This document shows, piece after piece, positions 18,743-36,002 of a stretch of 64,000 bases of DNA. Source of the stretch: Ectothiorhodospiraceae bacterium BW-2 (GTDB lineage Bacteria > Pseudomonadota > Gammaproteobacteria > Thiohalomonadales > Thiohalomonadaceae); NCBI GenBank assembly GCA_008375315.1, contig CP032507.1:1849001-1913000 (forward strand). Reading direction: 5' to 3'. The translations under genes were made by a program, and so were the position numbers. The notes beneath the pieces were generated by a model. That model was not told where the DNA came from. It did not search any database and saw nothing but the letters and a program-made list of their open reading frames with translations. How positions within the stretch are numbered: the first letter of the stretch is position 1; each line of letters begins with the position of its first letter.

Positions 18743-19138
18743 TTAAAGCTTCTCTCCGTCAGTAGGGAATTGGGGCGGAGCGGGTGGGGTCATGGGGGTT
18801 TCTGGGGCGTTGTTGCCGCCCTTGAGTGCCTCTGAACCCTGTTGTGCCTTGTCGCCGATCCAGTTGAGCGCCTTACCGGTTCCCTCTTTGGTCGCCTCCC
18901 ACGCCCCTTGGCGCTCATCTTCGGTCTCTTTCCAAACCTCGCCAGTCTTATCGGCAAGGGTACCGGCGGTCTCTTTGGTGGCGCTCCACGCCTTACCCGC
19001 CCCCTCTTTGGTCTTCTCCCACAGGCTAGGTGCCTCTTCTGTTGCGGGGAGGGGGGGAGGTGTCTGTTCGGCCTGTAGCGGCAGCGCAGGGAGAAGGAGA
19101 GTTATCGTTAGCGAGAGTGTGGATAGGGGTCGATTCAT
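18743..19138 (-). CDS. Exported LEA-like repeat protein of unknown function
   Basis: 131 aa. A signal peptide (about residues 1-23, ending LPLQA) is followed by a hydrophilic region with imperfect 11-14-residue repeats in which W-x-x-T-K-E-(G/T)-(A/T)-G-K-A recurs: WEKTKEGAGKA, WSATKETAGTL, WKETEDERQGA, WEATKEGTGKA. The repeats would form amphipathic helices and recall group 3 LEA proteins. The tail is Pro-rich. Start supported by AGGAG 9 bases upstream. I do not recognise a named family; a periplasmic stabilising role is only a guess. Confidence 0.65.
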   Translation of the reverse strand: MNRPLSTLSLTITLLLPALPLQAEQTPPPLPATEEAPSLWEKTKEGAGKAWSATKETAGTLADKTGEVWKETEDERQGAWEATKEGTGKALNWIGDKAQQGSEALKGGNNAPETPMTPPAPPQFPTDGEKL

Positions 19139-19163
19139 GTGACAGGCTCCTGTAAAAGGGAAG

Positions 19164-19631
19164 TTAAGTTATAAAAACTCGCCCCATGAGAGCGAGTACC
19201 GTGGTCAATAGGCCAAGCAGTAGATTAAATCCTACTATACGCCGAATAGAGGCCAGAGCGATAGCCCCGCTCGGCCATTGTGCACTATCGACAGCCCTTT
19301 TGAGAGCTGCGTAGGGTTTAAACCAGAGATAGAGATAGAGAATAACCATCAGCCAGCCTGTTAGTTGCATAACATGGACGAAGAGGGGAGTATTGGCAAA
19401 GCCGCCATAGGTGGTAAAGATAATTGCATAACCGGTAAGCGGTAGCAGCACCACGGCATGCCAGACCCAGATAAAAAATGTATGGAAGCAGCTACGCCAG
19501 AGCGTCAGGCGAGCAGGGGGTTCAAGTTGACTAGCGGCGACGGGGCGCAGGACGACCCAAGCGAAGAACATTCCACCAACCCAGATGAGGACAGAGAGCA
19601 GATGTAGTGTCAGCAGACTATAGTGTAGCAT
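19164..19631 (-). CDS. CopD-domain integral membrane protein
   Basis: 155 aa with four hydrophobic segments (residues about 4-26, 50-72, 82-104, 128-150) and conserved His residues at the start (LHLLSVLIWVGGMFFAW) and in FIWVWH, the layout of the CopD/copper-resistance-D-like membrane family. It may bind copper or heme, but the function is not established for most members. Nineteen bases downstream of the acetolactate-synthase-like gene and in the same direction. Confidence 0.7.
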   Translation of the reverse strand: MLHYSLLTLHLLSVLIWVGGMFFAWVVLRPVAASQLEPPARLTLWRSCFHTFFIWVWHAVVLLPLTGYAIIFTTYGGFANTPLFVHVMQLTGWLMVILYLYLWFKPYAALKRAVDSAQWPSGAIALASIRRIVGFNLLLGLLTTVLALMGRVFIT

Positions 19632-19649
19632 CGGTCAGAAACTCCAGAT

Positions 19650-21311
19650 TTAACGCTTTGATGAGTAGTTAGGAAAGAGGTTTTTATCAATGACCATTTC
19701 GATGAGGTTAATGGAGCCTTTTAGATCGGCACGCTCAAACAGCATCTCAGTATCGGCCTCAGTCTCGATTAGATAGTAGCAGATACCCAACGCGGCCGCC
19801 AGTTGACGCAGATCGGGGTTGATAAAGTCGCAGTTAATGTAACGGCTCTGGTAGTGTTGGTGCTGATTTTTGCGAATCAACCCCATGGTGCCATTATTAA
19901 ATACCAGCACATTAAGCGGTTTTTGGTAGTTGACGGCGGTCATTAGCTCCATACAGCACATTTGAAAGCCGCCATCACCTAAGATGGCAAAGGTCGGTCG
20001 CTCGGTGACAAAGCGGGCACCAATCGCCGCGGGTATGGCGTGGCCAAGGGAGGAGATCCCAGAGTTAGGGTAGTAGTGGTTTTGGCTTGAGACCTGAAAA
20101 AAGTTTTGTGCAAAGATAATATTGTCGTCAAATACCTGAATATCGGCCGGAAAGTGCTCTGCTAGCTGCTGAAAAAAGTGCTCAATGAGTGAAAAGCCCG
20201 ATTGAAAGAGGGCGTAATCGGGGCGGGTAGTGGCGATAGCAGGCGCTTTAGTGGCGCTTGTGCGTTGTGGCTGTGGTGGTAGCTGCTGCAACACCCCCTC
20301 TATGACCTTATTAATATCGCCTTGAATTGCCAAATCGGCCTGAAATAGCTTATTGAGCTGGTTCGGATCGAGATCGACCTGAATGAGGGTGCGGTTATCG
20401 AGTAGTTCGCTCTCCCAGAGATAGCTAGTGCGTTCATTAAAGCTAGCCCCCAAAAAGAGCAGGGTATCGGCCTGTTGACAGATATAGCGGTAGGCTTCGC
20501 CGCTGGAGGTGACGCCTAAGCTGCCTAAGGATAGCGAAGAGGTTTCGTTAATAACCCCTTTCGCCTTAAGCGTTGTGGCGACCGGAATCTGTAGCTGTTG
20601 ACTCAGTTGCTCAATGGTGTGACGGGCACCTGCCTGTAGGGCACCAAAGCCGGCGATGATCACTGTTTGGCGACTCTGTAGCAGCAGTTGGGCTAATTTT
20701 TTTACCGGTAGCGACTCCTCATAGAGGGAGAAGTGGCGTCGCTGAGTGGTGATCTGATCTAGAAGTGACTCCTCAATGAGTTCGCGCTGAATATTAAAGG
20801 GCAGACTGAGCAGTACTGGGCCGGGCGTGTCGGAGAGGAGTACCTGACTGGCCTGGTTGAGGACATTAACTAGATAATCGGTGCGTTCAACGATCTTATT
20901 ATAGCGGGTAATGCCCTTAAAGAGCGTGACTTGATCGATACTGCCGCCCTCACCGGAGCTCTCCTGTAGTCCCCCTTTACCGAAAATGTGGGTCGATGTC
21001 TCTCCGGTAATTACCAAGATAGGCTGCTTATCAGCATAAGCATTGGCAATGCCGGTAATTAGATTGGTTGCACCGGGGCCGGCGGTGGTAATGCAAGCAC
21101 CGATTCTACCGGAGGCGCGACTGTAACCACCGGCCATAAAGGCAGCCCCCTGCTCATGTTTGGCCAGTACGGTCTCAATTTTAGACTCATAGAGGGCGTC
21201 ATAGACCGGTAGAATATGGGCACCGGGCATCCCAAAAATTGCCTCAATGCCCAAACGCTCCATGTAGCGGACGATGAAGTGACTGACGGGGAGTTTGGCT
21301 TTATCTGTCAT
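19650..21311 (-). CDS. Thiamine-diphosphate-dependent enzyme, acetolactate-synthase-like
   Basis: About 553 aa with the three-domain layout of the IlvB/POX family: N-terminal pyrimidine-binding domain with catalytic Glu (LAKHEQGAAFMAGGYSRASG), a central FAD/NAD-like domain, and a C-terminal PP domain with the GDGGFQMCCMELMTAV...NN ThDP/Mg motif. It probably decarboxylates pyruvate or a related 2-oxo acid. No small regulatory subunit (ilvN) is adjacent, so biosynthetic acetolactate synthase is not proven. I chose ATG 21311; the frame is open to 21386, but that would run 50 bases into psiE. Confidence 0.8.
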   Translation of the reverse strand: MTDKAKLPVSHFIVRYMERLGIEAIFGMPGAHILPVYDALYESKIETVLAKHEQGAAFMAGGYSRASGRIGACITTAGPGATNLITGIANAYADKQPILVITGETSTHIFGKGGLQESSGEGGSIDQVTLFKGITRYNKIVERTDYLVNVLNQASQVLLSDTPGPVLLSLPFNIQRELIEESLLDQITTQRRHFSLYEESLPVKKLAQLLLQSRQTVIIAGFGALQAGARHTIEQLSQQLQIPVATTLKAKGVINETSSLSLGSLGVTSSGEAYRYICQQADTLLFLGASFNERTSYLWESELLDNRTLIQVDLDPNQLNKLFQADLAIQGDINKVIEGVLQQLPPQPQRTSATKAPAIATTRPDYALFQSGFSLIEHFFQQLAEHFPADIQVFDDNIIFAQNFFQVSSQNHYYPNSGISSLGHAIPAAIGARFVTERPTFAILGDGGFQMCCMELMTAVNYQKPLNVLVFNNGTMGLIRKNQHQHYQSRYINCDFINPDLRQLAAALGICYYLIETEADTEMLFERADLKGSINLIEMVIDKNLFPNYSSKR

Positions 21312-21336
21312 TAAAGAAAATGGGTTGCCAAGGATA

Positions 21337-21786
21337 CTATTCGTCCCGCTTTTCTGAGTCGTAAATATCATCCTCTGGCCGCCCAAATCGACGACTAGAG
21401 TAGCTAAGCGCCATCACAGAAAAACTTAATAGCACAATCGAGGCGGTAATGCTTAACAGTAGATAGAGGTGAAATGGATCGGAGACCTGTTGTACATCGA
21501 TAACTAAATGTCGCGAGAGGGCAGTAATGGCGATATAGATTAGAAACTGCACCGGTAGTCGGTGGGTTTTAAAGTAGATCCCAACCATCGCCCCCAGTTC
21601 AAGATAGATAAACAGCAGTAGAATGTCTTTTAACTTGGCATACCCATTTTGCATGATGTGAACATACTCATACGCCGCCGACCAAATAATCGTTGCACCA
21701 ATAATAAACAGGGCAAAATAGTGGAAAATATCGACCATTTGGTCGCCAAAAAATTGTATTCGCTTCTTCCAGCCAGTTTCAGTCAT
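21337..21786 (-). CDS. psiE: PsiE-family membrane protein
   Basis: 149 aa, four predicted transmembrane segments (residues about 20-40, 53-73, 77-95, 105-128). The central LLLFIYLELGAMVGIYFKTH and PVQFLIYIAITALSRHL stretches are the signature of the phosphate-starvation-inducible PsiE family. Biochemical role unknown. No Pho box was seen immediately upstream; it lies 23 bases after dapB and 25 bases before the thiamine-dependent enzyme, so it is probably transcribed with them. Confidence 0.85.
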   Translation of the reverse strand: MTETGWKKRIQFFGDQMVDIFHYFALFIIGATIIWSAAYEYVHIMQNGYAKLKDILLLFIYLELGAMVGIYFKTHRLPVQFLIYIAITALSRHLVIDVQQVSDPFHLYLLLSITASIVLLSFSVMALSYSSRRFGRPEDDIYDSEKRDE

Positions 21787-21809
21787 ACCCTTTCTCTCTG
21801 TTAATTGTG

Positions 21810-23307
<1,498 letters not shown>

Positions 23308-24354
23308 CGATAAACGCGGCAGCATGAGCGGGGTTAACATGCTGATGGATGCCGTGGCCGAGGTTAAAGATATGGCCACTGCCGTGGCCGTAGCTAGCGA
23401 GAATGGTGGCGACCTCCTCTCTAATTCTCTCTGGCGAGGCGTAGAGTACGGTGGGATCCATATTACCCTGTAGGGCGACCTTTTGGCCCACTCTGGCTCT
23501 AGCGCTGCTTAATTCGGTCGTCCAATCGACGCCTAAGGCGTCGGCACCGCTGTCGGCCAATAGCTCTAGCCACTGTCCGCCCCCTTTGGTAAACAGAATG
23601 ATCGGAATCGGTTCACCTTCGACTTCGCGGGTTAGTTCGGCCACAATTTGCTGCATATAGTGGAGCGAAAACTGCTGGTAGTCTCTAGGTGTGAGTAGGC
23701 CGCCCCAGGTATCGAAAATCATTACCGCGTTCGCTCCAGCGGCAATTTGGGCGTTCAGGTAGCGGGTGACGGCTTCGGCGGTGACCGCCAGTAGGTGGTG
23801 CATCAGATCGGGACGGTCAAATAGCATCCCTTTCACATGGGCATACTCTTTCGAGGTGCCTCCCTCAACCATGTAGGTCGCCAGCGTCCAAGGGCTGCCG
23901 GCGAAGCCGATAAGGGGGAGACTATTGTTGAGCGCTTGGCGAATGGTGCTGACCGCCCGCATCACATAGTTGAGTTCGGCGTGGGGGTCGGGGATCGGTA
24001 GCCGTTTGACATCGGCCTCGGTACGGACTGGGGCGTCAAAAACGGGCCCTTCGCCTTCGGCAAAGCGCAGTTTCAATCCCATCGCGTCGGGAACGGTCAA
24101 GATGTCGGAGAAGAGGATCGCCGCATCAAGCGGAAAGCGCTCTAGCGGCTGTAGGGTGACTTCGCAGGCGTAGTCAGGGTTTTGACATAAATCGAGAAAG
24201 CTACCCGCTTTAGCGCGGGTCGCACGATACTCCGGCAGATAGCGCCCCGCCTGGCGCATCATCCAGACGGGGGTGTAGTCAACCGGTTGCCTTAGTAGGG
24301 CTTTGATAAAGGTGTCATTAAGCAGTTGTGCCATAAAGAGTCCGCAAGCTGTCG

Positions 24355-30293
<5,939 letters not shown>

Positions 30294-30611
30294 AATATGC
30301 AATTCCACCTGAATTTTTATAAAACGGGTCAGCTTGGCGTTGCCAGAACGGACGGGCAAATGGCCAAGTAGTATATAGTCGATAGGTAGTGGCTGCAAAT
30401 TTAAGTTCAGCGAAGGGGGCGGAGCGGGGGCACAAAAGCGCCCGTTTTGTGGCTCGTAGTGTGGTGACAGTGTGGCGGTGGTTTATGGATTAATGGTTTT
30501 ACTATCGATAATTATCTATGGATTGCATTGAAATAATCACTTTTAAAAGAGGGGTGACTTGGTTTATAAAGCGCTATCAGCAGCTAGAGATAACTTGATA
30601 GGGCGATAGCC
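30294..30611. other. Divergent promoter region between gltB and bicA
   Basis: About 318 bp upstream of gltB (minus) and bicA (plus). The half nearest bicA is AT-rich (30480-30560) and must hold its promoter; I see no confident -35/-10 pair or perfect palindrome. The half nearest gltB could be coding if the longer gltB start is used. Confidence 0.4.
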
Positions 30612-32339
30612 GTGCAGCTAATTAACGAAATACGCTTTGATAACCTTCGTGGCGATCTCTTTGGCGGAGTTACCGCCGCCATTATCGCGCTGCCGATGGC
30701 GCTCGCCTTCGGGGTCGCTTCGGGAGCGGGTCCTGCGGCCGGTCTCTATGGGGCGGTGTTGGTGGGACTCTTTGCGGCTCTGTTCGGTAGTACGCCGACG
30801 CTCATCTCTGAACCGACTGGGCCGATGACGGTGGTGATGACCGCTGTGATCGCCAGCCTGATGGCGGCTAATCCCGATAATGGCATGGCGATGGCTTTTA
30901 CGGTGGTGATGTTGGCGGGGCTGTTTCAGATGCTGTTCGGGGTGTTGCGGCTCGGGCGCTATGTCACCATGATGCCCTATACGGTTGTCTCCGGCTTTAT
31001 GACTGGGATCGGGATTATCTTGATTATTTTACAGTTAGGGCCACTTCTCGGACAGGCACCGCCGCCCGGCGGCGTGGTGGGGAGTGTGACCTCGCTGCCG
31101 GAGCTAATAGCGGCCATTAAGCCGGCCGAAACTCTACTGGCTGTGATGACCTTTGCACTGATTCTGTTCTTTCCTAACGCTTGGCGCCGCTATCTGCCAC
31201 CGCAGCTCGTCGCCTTGGTGGCGGGGACTTTCATTGCGGTCTGGTTCCTTTCTGAGAGCGATATTCGTCAAATTGGCCCGATTCCGATGGGCTTACCGCA
31301 GCTACAGCTACCCCACTTTACTGCCGCACAGTGGCAGGCGATGGTGATGGATGGGGTGGTGTTGGCGGTGCTAGGGAGTATCGATGCGCTGTTAACTTCG
31401 GTGATTGCTGAAAATTTAACCCGCAAGCAGTGTAGCTCCGATAAGGAGCTCATTGGCCAAGGGATAGGTAATCTCGCCTCTGGCCTCTTCGGTGGGATTC
31501 CGGGGGCGGGGGCGACGATGGGCACGGTAGTCAATATTCAGACCGGTGCGAAGACAGCGCTGTCGGGGGTGACTCGGGCGCTACTGCTGCTGGTGGTCGT
31601 GTTGTGGGCCGCCGACTTAACCGCTCATATCCCGCTGGCGGTGTTAGCCGGAATTGCGATTAAGGTCGGTATCGATATTATCGACTGGTCGTTTTTGAGG
31701 CGAGCTCACCGAGTATCGACTAAAGCGGCGGTTATTATGTATGGGGTGATTCTGTTAACGGTATTTGTTGATCTGATCACGGCGGTAGTGATTGGAGTCT
31801 TTATCGCTAATCTGTTGACGATTGAGCGGATGGCGAAGATTCAGAGTCGTTCACTGGAGGCGATTCAACATGCTGATGGTTCAGGCAGCATGAGTCAGGA
31901 TGAGCAGATGTTAATGGAGCGGGCTCAGGGCAAGATTTTGGTCTTTGTGCTTGGAGGGGCGCTCATCTTTGGCGTGGCCAAGGCGATTTCGAGAAAACGG
32001 GCGGTACTGGCCGATCACCAAGTGCTAGTGCTAGACTTCACTCAGGTGCCGATGTTGGGGGTCTCCTCATCCCTAGCGATAGAGCAGATGATCTTGGAAG
32101 ATAGGGCCAACAATAAGCCGGTCTATCTTGTCGGTATGCAGCAGAGCATTCATAAAAGATTGGCCAATATGGGTGTGTTGCAACAGGTGGGGGAGGAGAA
32201 TATTCTTCAAACTCGGCAGGAGGCGCTAGAGCGTGCTAATCGTTACCTTGATCAGAAACAGCTTGAGGATGCCGAAGTGGCGGTGGCGATAGTGGCTAAA
32301 AGTGGTCGTAGTGATATTCGGCTCTTTGGAGGGCGTTAG
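30612..32339 (+). CDS. bicA: SulP-family bicarbonate transporter, BicA type
   Basis: 575 aa. The protein aligns in memory along its length with cyanobacterial BicA, a Na+-dependent HCO3- importer: near-identical stretches include ALPMALAFGVASGAG, TPTLISEPTGPMTVVMTAVI, YVTMMPYTVVSGFMTGIGI and GGIPGAGATMGTVVNIQ. There are about 12-14 membrane segments and a C-terminal STAS domain (about 435-545). GTG start. It is followed by a carboxysome shell gene, which supports bicarbonate rather than sulfate as substrate. Transport substrate remains inferred. Confidence 0.88.
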   Translation: MQLINEIRFDNLRGDLFGGVTAAIIALPMALAFGVASGAGPAAGLYGAVLVGLFAALFGSTPTLISEPTGPMTVVMTAVIASLMAANPDNGMAMAFTVVMLAGLFQMLFGVLRLGRYVTMMPYTVVSGFMTGIGIILIILQLGPLLGQAPPPGGVVGSVTSLPELIAAIKPAETLLAVMTFALILFFPNAWRRYLPPQLVALVAGTFIAVWFLSESDIRQIGPIPMGLPQLQLPHFTAAQWQAMVMDGVVLAVLGSIDALLTSVIAENLTRKQCSSDKELIGQGIGNLASGLFGGIPGAGATMGTVVNIQTGAKTALSGVTRALLLLVVVLWAADLTAHIPLAVLAGIAIKVGIDIIDWSFLRRAHRVSTKAAVIMYGVILLTVFVDLITAVVIGVFIANLLTIERMAKIQSRSLEAIQHADGSGSMSQDEQMLMERAQGKILVFVLGGALIFGVAKAISRKRAVLADHQVLVLDFTQVPMLGVSSSLAIEQMILEDRANNKPVYLVGMQQSIHKRLANMGVLQQVGEENILQTRQEALERANRYLDQKQLEDAEVAVAIVAKSGRSDIRLFGGR

Positions 32340-32420
32340 CGGGGAGCCATTAACAGCCTTGTTGAGCGCTATGGTTATCGTGGCGCTGTTGTTCTAATAG
32401 ATGGATTAAGATAAAACGGT

Positions 32421-33035
32421 ATGATTAGTTTGCGAACTTATGTCTATATTGATGCGTTGCAGCCGCAGTTAGCGGCCTATATCGCGACTGCCTCGCAGGG
32501 GTTTTTACCGGTACCGGGCGATGCCTGCCTCTGGGTTGAGGTCTCCCCGGGGATGGCAGTCCACCGCCTAACCGACAGGGCGCTCAAGGCGACTCGGGTC
32601 CATTTAGCGCAGCAGGTGGTTGAACGGGCCTATGGGTCGATGGTGATTCACCAACGGGATCAGAGCGATGTGATTGAGGCCGGTCGGGCTATTTTAGCCA
32701 CCATGGGGGCGAAACAGAGCGATAGGCAGCAGTGCAAAATCGCTTGGCAAGAGACTATTCGCGGCATGAGCCCCGATCATACGGTACTCATTAATCGTCA
32801 AGATCGGCGCGGTAATATGATTTTGCCGGGTCAAAGTATGTTTATTCTTGAGACTGAGCCGGCGGGCTATATCGTCTATGCGGCCAATCAGGCGGAGAAG
32901 GCGGCCGATATTTCGTTAATTGATGTACGGGCGGTCGGGGCTTATGGACGATTGATCCTCTCGGGGCGGGAGGGGGCGATCGACGAGGCGGCACAGGCGG
33001 CCATTACGGCGGTTAATAATCCCTCTGGAACTTAA
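32421..33035 (+). CDS. csoS1D: Carboxysome shell protein CsoS1D (tandem BMC trimer)
   Basis: 204 aa with two fused BMC domains. Close to Prochlorococcus CsoS1[50 protein letters not shown], and [18 protein letters not shown] in the second half. The VVERAYGS segment probably carries the Glu-Arg pair that gates the large central pore. It lacks the roughly 50-residue N-terminal extension of the cyanobacterial form. It forms stacked trimers with an openable pore in alpha-carboxysome shells. It sits away from the main cso operon, between bicA and a Nudix gene. Confidence 0.92.
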   Translation: MISLRTYVYIDALQPQLAAYIATASQGFLPVPGDACLWVEVSPGMAVHRLTDRALKATRVHLAQQVVERAYGSMVIHQRDQSDVIEAGRAILATMGAKQSDRQQCKIAWQETIRGMSPDHTVLINRQDRRGNMILPGQSMFILETEPAGYIVYAANQAEKAADISLIDVRAVGAYGRLILSGREGAIDEAAQAAITAVNNPSGT

Positions 33036-33039
33036 ATAG

Positions 33040-33612
33040 ATGCACCGACTGCAACTGTTAACGCTGTTAAGTCACTACACGACCCGCTTTATGGATGAGG
33101 CGGCCTTTGTCAAAAATACGCTCGACTTTGTCCAACAGCACGAAAACTGCTTTGACAGAGAGCTACAGATAGGCCATGTGACCGGTTCAGCTTGGGTTGT
33201 CAGTCGTGATCGGCAGCAGGTACTGCTGCTGCACCATAAAAAGCTGGATCAGTGGTTTCAACCCGGCGGCCACGCCGATGGTGAGGCTGATATCGTTCAT
33301 GTCGCCTTAAAGGAGACTGCCGAGGAGAGCGGCCTGCCTGAGGAGGCGATTCACTTGGTGAGCGACGCGCTGTTTGATGTCGATATCCATACGATTGCAG
33401 CTAATTTGCATGATAATCGCCATCTTCACTTCGATATTCGTTTTCTAGTCGAGGTCGATGAGAGGCTGCCGGTGCCTGGTAATGATGAGTCGCACCAAAT
33501 TCTATGGGTGCCGCTCTATCGGACACTACAATTTAACAATAACCGCTCCACCTATCGGATGCTAGAGAAGACTCGGCGACTGCAGCTACATCATTTTGCT
33601 CGGTCTATTTAG
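33040..33612 (+). CDS. Nudix hydrolase coupled to csoS1D
   Basis: 190 aa. One Nudix domain; the Nudix box lies around residues 76-100 (GGHADGEADI, then KETAEESGL) and is slightly off canonical spacing, with the first Glu one position early. A flanking HFDIRFLVEVDE fits the fold. Nudix enzymes hydrolyse nucleoside-diphosphate-linked compounds; the substrate is not predictable. It starts 4 bases after the csoS1D stop, so the two are probably co-translated, and it overlaps convergent cbbO by 8 bases. A housekeeping role in removing a sugar-phosphate or nucleotide by-product of carbon fixation is speculation. Confidence 0.85.
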   Translation: MHRLQLLTLLSHYTTRFMDEAAFVKNTLDFVQQHENCFDRELQIGHVTGSAWVVSRDRQQVLLLHHKKLDQWFQPGGHADGEADIVHVALKETAEESGLPEEAIHLVSDALFDVDIHTIAANLHDNRHLHFDIRFLVEVDERLPVPGNDESHQILWVPLYRTLQFNNNRSTYRMLEKTRRLQLHHFARSI

Positions 33613-35956
33613 TCAAACTGGCAAATAGGAGCGGCAGCTTCTCTGGTAGCCTATCGACATGGTCGATAATGGTGTAGTTGTTATCGCCAAAAATTCGTCT
33701 GACATAGTGATCTGCGTGTGGATCAAGGGTTAGACAGTAGGTGAGGATCCCGCTGCTATAGAGCTCTTCAACCGCCTTTTTGGTGTCGTGTCGCAGGTGT
33801 TGTGGATCTCGTTCATCGATATCGGCCGGCTCGCCATCGGTCACCAATAGGATTAGTTTGCGCTGCTCTGGCTGTTTGCTTAGGTGGTAGCCTGCGTGGC
33901 GCAGAGCGGCCCCCATGCGGGTTGATAGCCCCCCTCTCATTCCTGCGAGTCGCGATTTGACCTCGTCATCAAACTTTTGGCCGATATCTTTAAAACGGTA
34001 GTAGTGGACATCGTGGCGTCCATCGGAGGCGAAGCCGTGCAGGGCGAAAGGATCGCCAATCCCCTGAATGGCGATTGAGACTAAAGTGGCCGCCTCGCGG
34101 GTTAACTGTAGTACCGTCTTATCGGTACCGGCCATCGTCTCGTTGGTCGATTCGGAGAGATCCATCAGCACCACTACCGCTAAATCGCGGCTTTTGATCA
34201 CATTACGCATGGTGATACGGGGGCTCGGCTGCTCTCCCATCCGAATGGCAACCATGGCATCGACGGCGGCATTAATATCGATTTCGTCGCCATCTTCCAT
34301 ATTGCGCACCCGCTGTACCCCCTCTGGGGTGAGCAGATCGATAATCTGCTTAATGCGGTGGGCTATCGGCCGGTACTCCAGTAGAATTTGGTCGATATCT
34401 GCTGGGTTAGCACGCAGTGGGCGTCGCTCATAGAGGGTGACCCAGTCGGGGCGGGCGAGCTGTATCTGGTAGTCCCACTCCGGATAGTGGAATGGATCGG
34501 AGATTGGCTCTTTACCCCACATCTCATTAAAGCTTTTGGTGGTGGTGAGATCATCTTCGTAGGGGAACATCTCATCGGGACAGCTCCAGATCTCCTGCGC
34601 ATCATCACCGGCGAGTTCGCAATCGACCTCGTTGGCCATCTCCATAATCGTCATGACCCGCCGAACTTGGCGTTGGCTAGCGGGAAGATAGTGGTTACCA
34701 CTGCTTTGCCACATTAGCTCGTCAAACTCCCAGATATAGCGGTTATCGTCGCGATAGGGGATACGAATGCGCTCTAAAATTCTCAGGCTTGGTACCGCCT
34801 TGCGTTGACTGAAAATAGTAAATAGCTCCAGTCCCATCTGCCAAGAGAACCGATTATCATCCCGTTTTGTATCAATATTGGCATGAAAACGGGCCGCGAA
34901 GCGGTTGAGCTGCTCATCATCGCACTGCACTTCGCTATCGAGCAGCATAAGCGCCATAGACTCTAAGATTGGCATGGTTTCATGCTCTGCTCTCTCGGTC
35001 TGTGGTAGTCGTAGCAGCGTCTGCCACAGCTTTTTTAGACCGGGAAATTCGGTGGCGGCTCGATACTCAACGCGGGCATCCTCTAATAGACCGATAAAGA
35101 AGAGTTGGGCTGGGCTTAGCTGCTCTGCCGAGAGGGGGGAGGTGGTGTAGCAGAGATGCGAGGCCATGTGTGCCGCTGTGGCGCGATAGAGCTCTAGCCC
35201 TAAAATGGGGTTCTCGCTGCTACCGATATCATCTACGGCATCGGGTAGGTGCAGAATGTGGTGTTCAATGTAGGGCCTAAAGTCGGTATAGTCGGCCCCC
35301 GTTGGGCGCAGAAAGAAGTCCCGACCCCACAGTGCCCGTAGGTAGAAGTTGAGTTTGCGCTGAGTTTTGACGAACAGTACCCCGCGCCGCTCTCTTTGCA
35401 GTACGGCTTTAGAGTCGGCCGACTCTAGGTTAAAGTAGGCGGTCAGGTTGTTAAAGTCTCGTCGATAGGCTTGGGCGCCAAAATTGGCCCAGCGCCGCAG
35501 GCCGCTTAGGGTCAGTTTGGAGAGCAGCTCATCGATATGGTTTAGCATCGGCCGCACACCACGGGCGGCGGTGGAGGAGAGTTGATGCATCAGTGTGAGA
35601 TAGCCGCGCAGTAACTCGGCATCCCCTAAATGTCGTGCCGCTGAAGGGAGGCTGCTTAATAGTAGGGTAATGACCTCGCCTGAGACCATGGAGGAGAGTT
35701 TCATCGCCGCTGTTAGGCAGTCGTTGATAATATCCTCGCCACACTCCTTGACAACCAGTGGCATCTCTTGCAGGTAGGTAATGACCAGATCATTCCCTCG
35801 TCCTAGCTTGCATAGCGCTTTGGCTCCCTCCAGATAGTCTCGTAGTCCGGTGGGGGACATCAGTCGTGCCGCCTCATGGAAGGTACCCTCTAGCACCTCT
35901 CTTATCGCCGGTACACTATCAAGAAACTCTCGGTACTCTTCGAGCTGAATACTCAT
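33605..35956 (-). CDS. cbbO: RuBisCO activase adaptor CbbO
   Basis: 783 aa. A long helical N-terminal region is followed by a C-terminal von Willebrand factor A domain (about 575-775) whose MIDAS motif DLSES is intact (VVVLMDLSESTNE). CbbO bridges the CbbQ hexamer to inhibited RuBisCO so that tight-binding sugar phosphates are removed. It follows cbbQ by 46 bases. Related to NorD, but the RuBisCO context settles the call. Confidence 0.95.
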   Translation of the reverse strand: MSIQLEEYREFLDSVPAIREVLEGTFHEAARLMSPTGLRDYLEGAKALCKLGRGNDLVITYLQEMPLVVKECGEDIINDCLTAAMKLSSMVSGEVITLLLSSLPSAARHLGDAELLRGYLTLMHQLSSTAARGVRPMLNHIDELLSKLTLSGLRRWANFGAQAYRRDFNNLTAYFNLESADSKAVLQRERRGVLFVKTQRKLNFYLRALWGRDFFLRPTGADYTDFRPYIEHHILHLPDAVDDIGSSENPILGLELYRATAAHMASHLCYTTSPLSAEQLSPAQLFFIGLLEDARVEYRAATEFPGLKKLWQTLLRLPQTERAEHETMPILESMALMLLDSEVQCDDEQLNRFAARFHANIDTKRDDNRFSWQMGLELFTIFSQRKAVPSLRILERIRIPYRDDNRYIWEFDELMWQSSGNHYLPASQRQVRRVMTIMEMANEVDCELAGDDAQEIWSCPDEMFPYEDDLTTTKSFNEMWGKEPISDPFHYPEWDYQIQLARPDWVTLYERRPLRANPADIDQILLEYRPIAHRIKQIIDLLTPEGVQRVRNMEDGDEIDINAAVDAMVAIRMGEQPSPRITMRNVIKSRDLAVVVLMDLSESTNETMAGTDKTVLQLTREAATLVSIAIQGIGDPFALHGFASDGRHDVHYYRFKDIGQKFDDEVKSRLAGMRGGLSTRMGAALRHAGYHLSKQPEQRKLILLVTDGEPADIDERDPQHLRHDTKKAVEELYSSGILTYCLTLDPHADHYVRRIFGDNNYTIIDHVDRLPEKLPLLFASLTK

Positions 35957-36002
35957 CGAACGACTCCCCTATCACTGACTACCATCGAACCCTCATGCTG
36001 TT

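Noticed and set aside
30294-30398. 35-residue N-terminal extension of GltB.
   Set aside because: Lacks family similarity and would lengthen the propeptide before the catalytic Cys to 52 residues; GTG 30293 is preferred though not proven.
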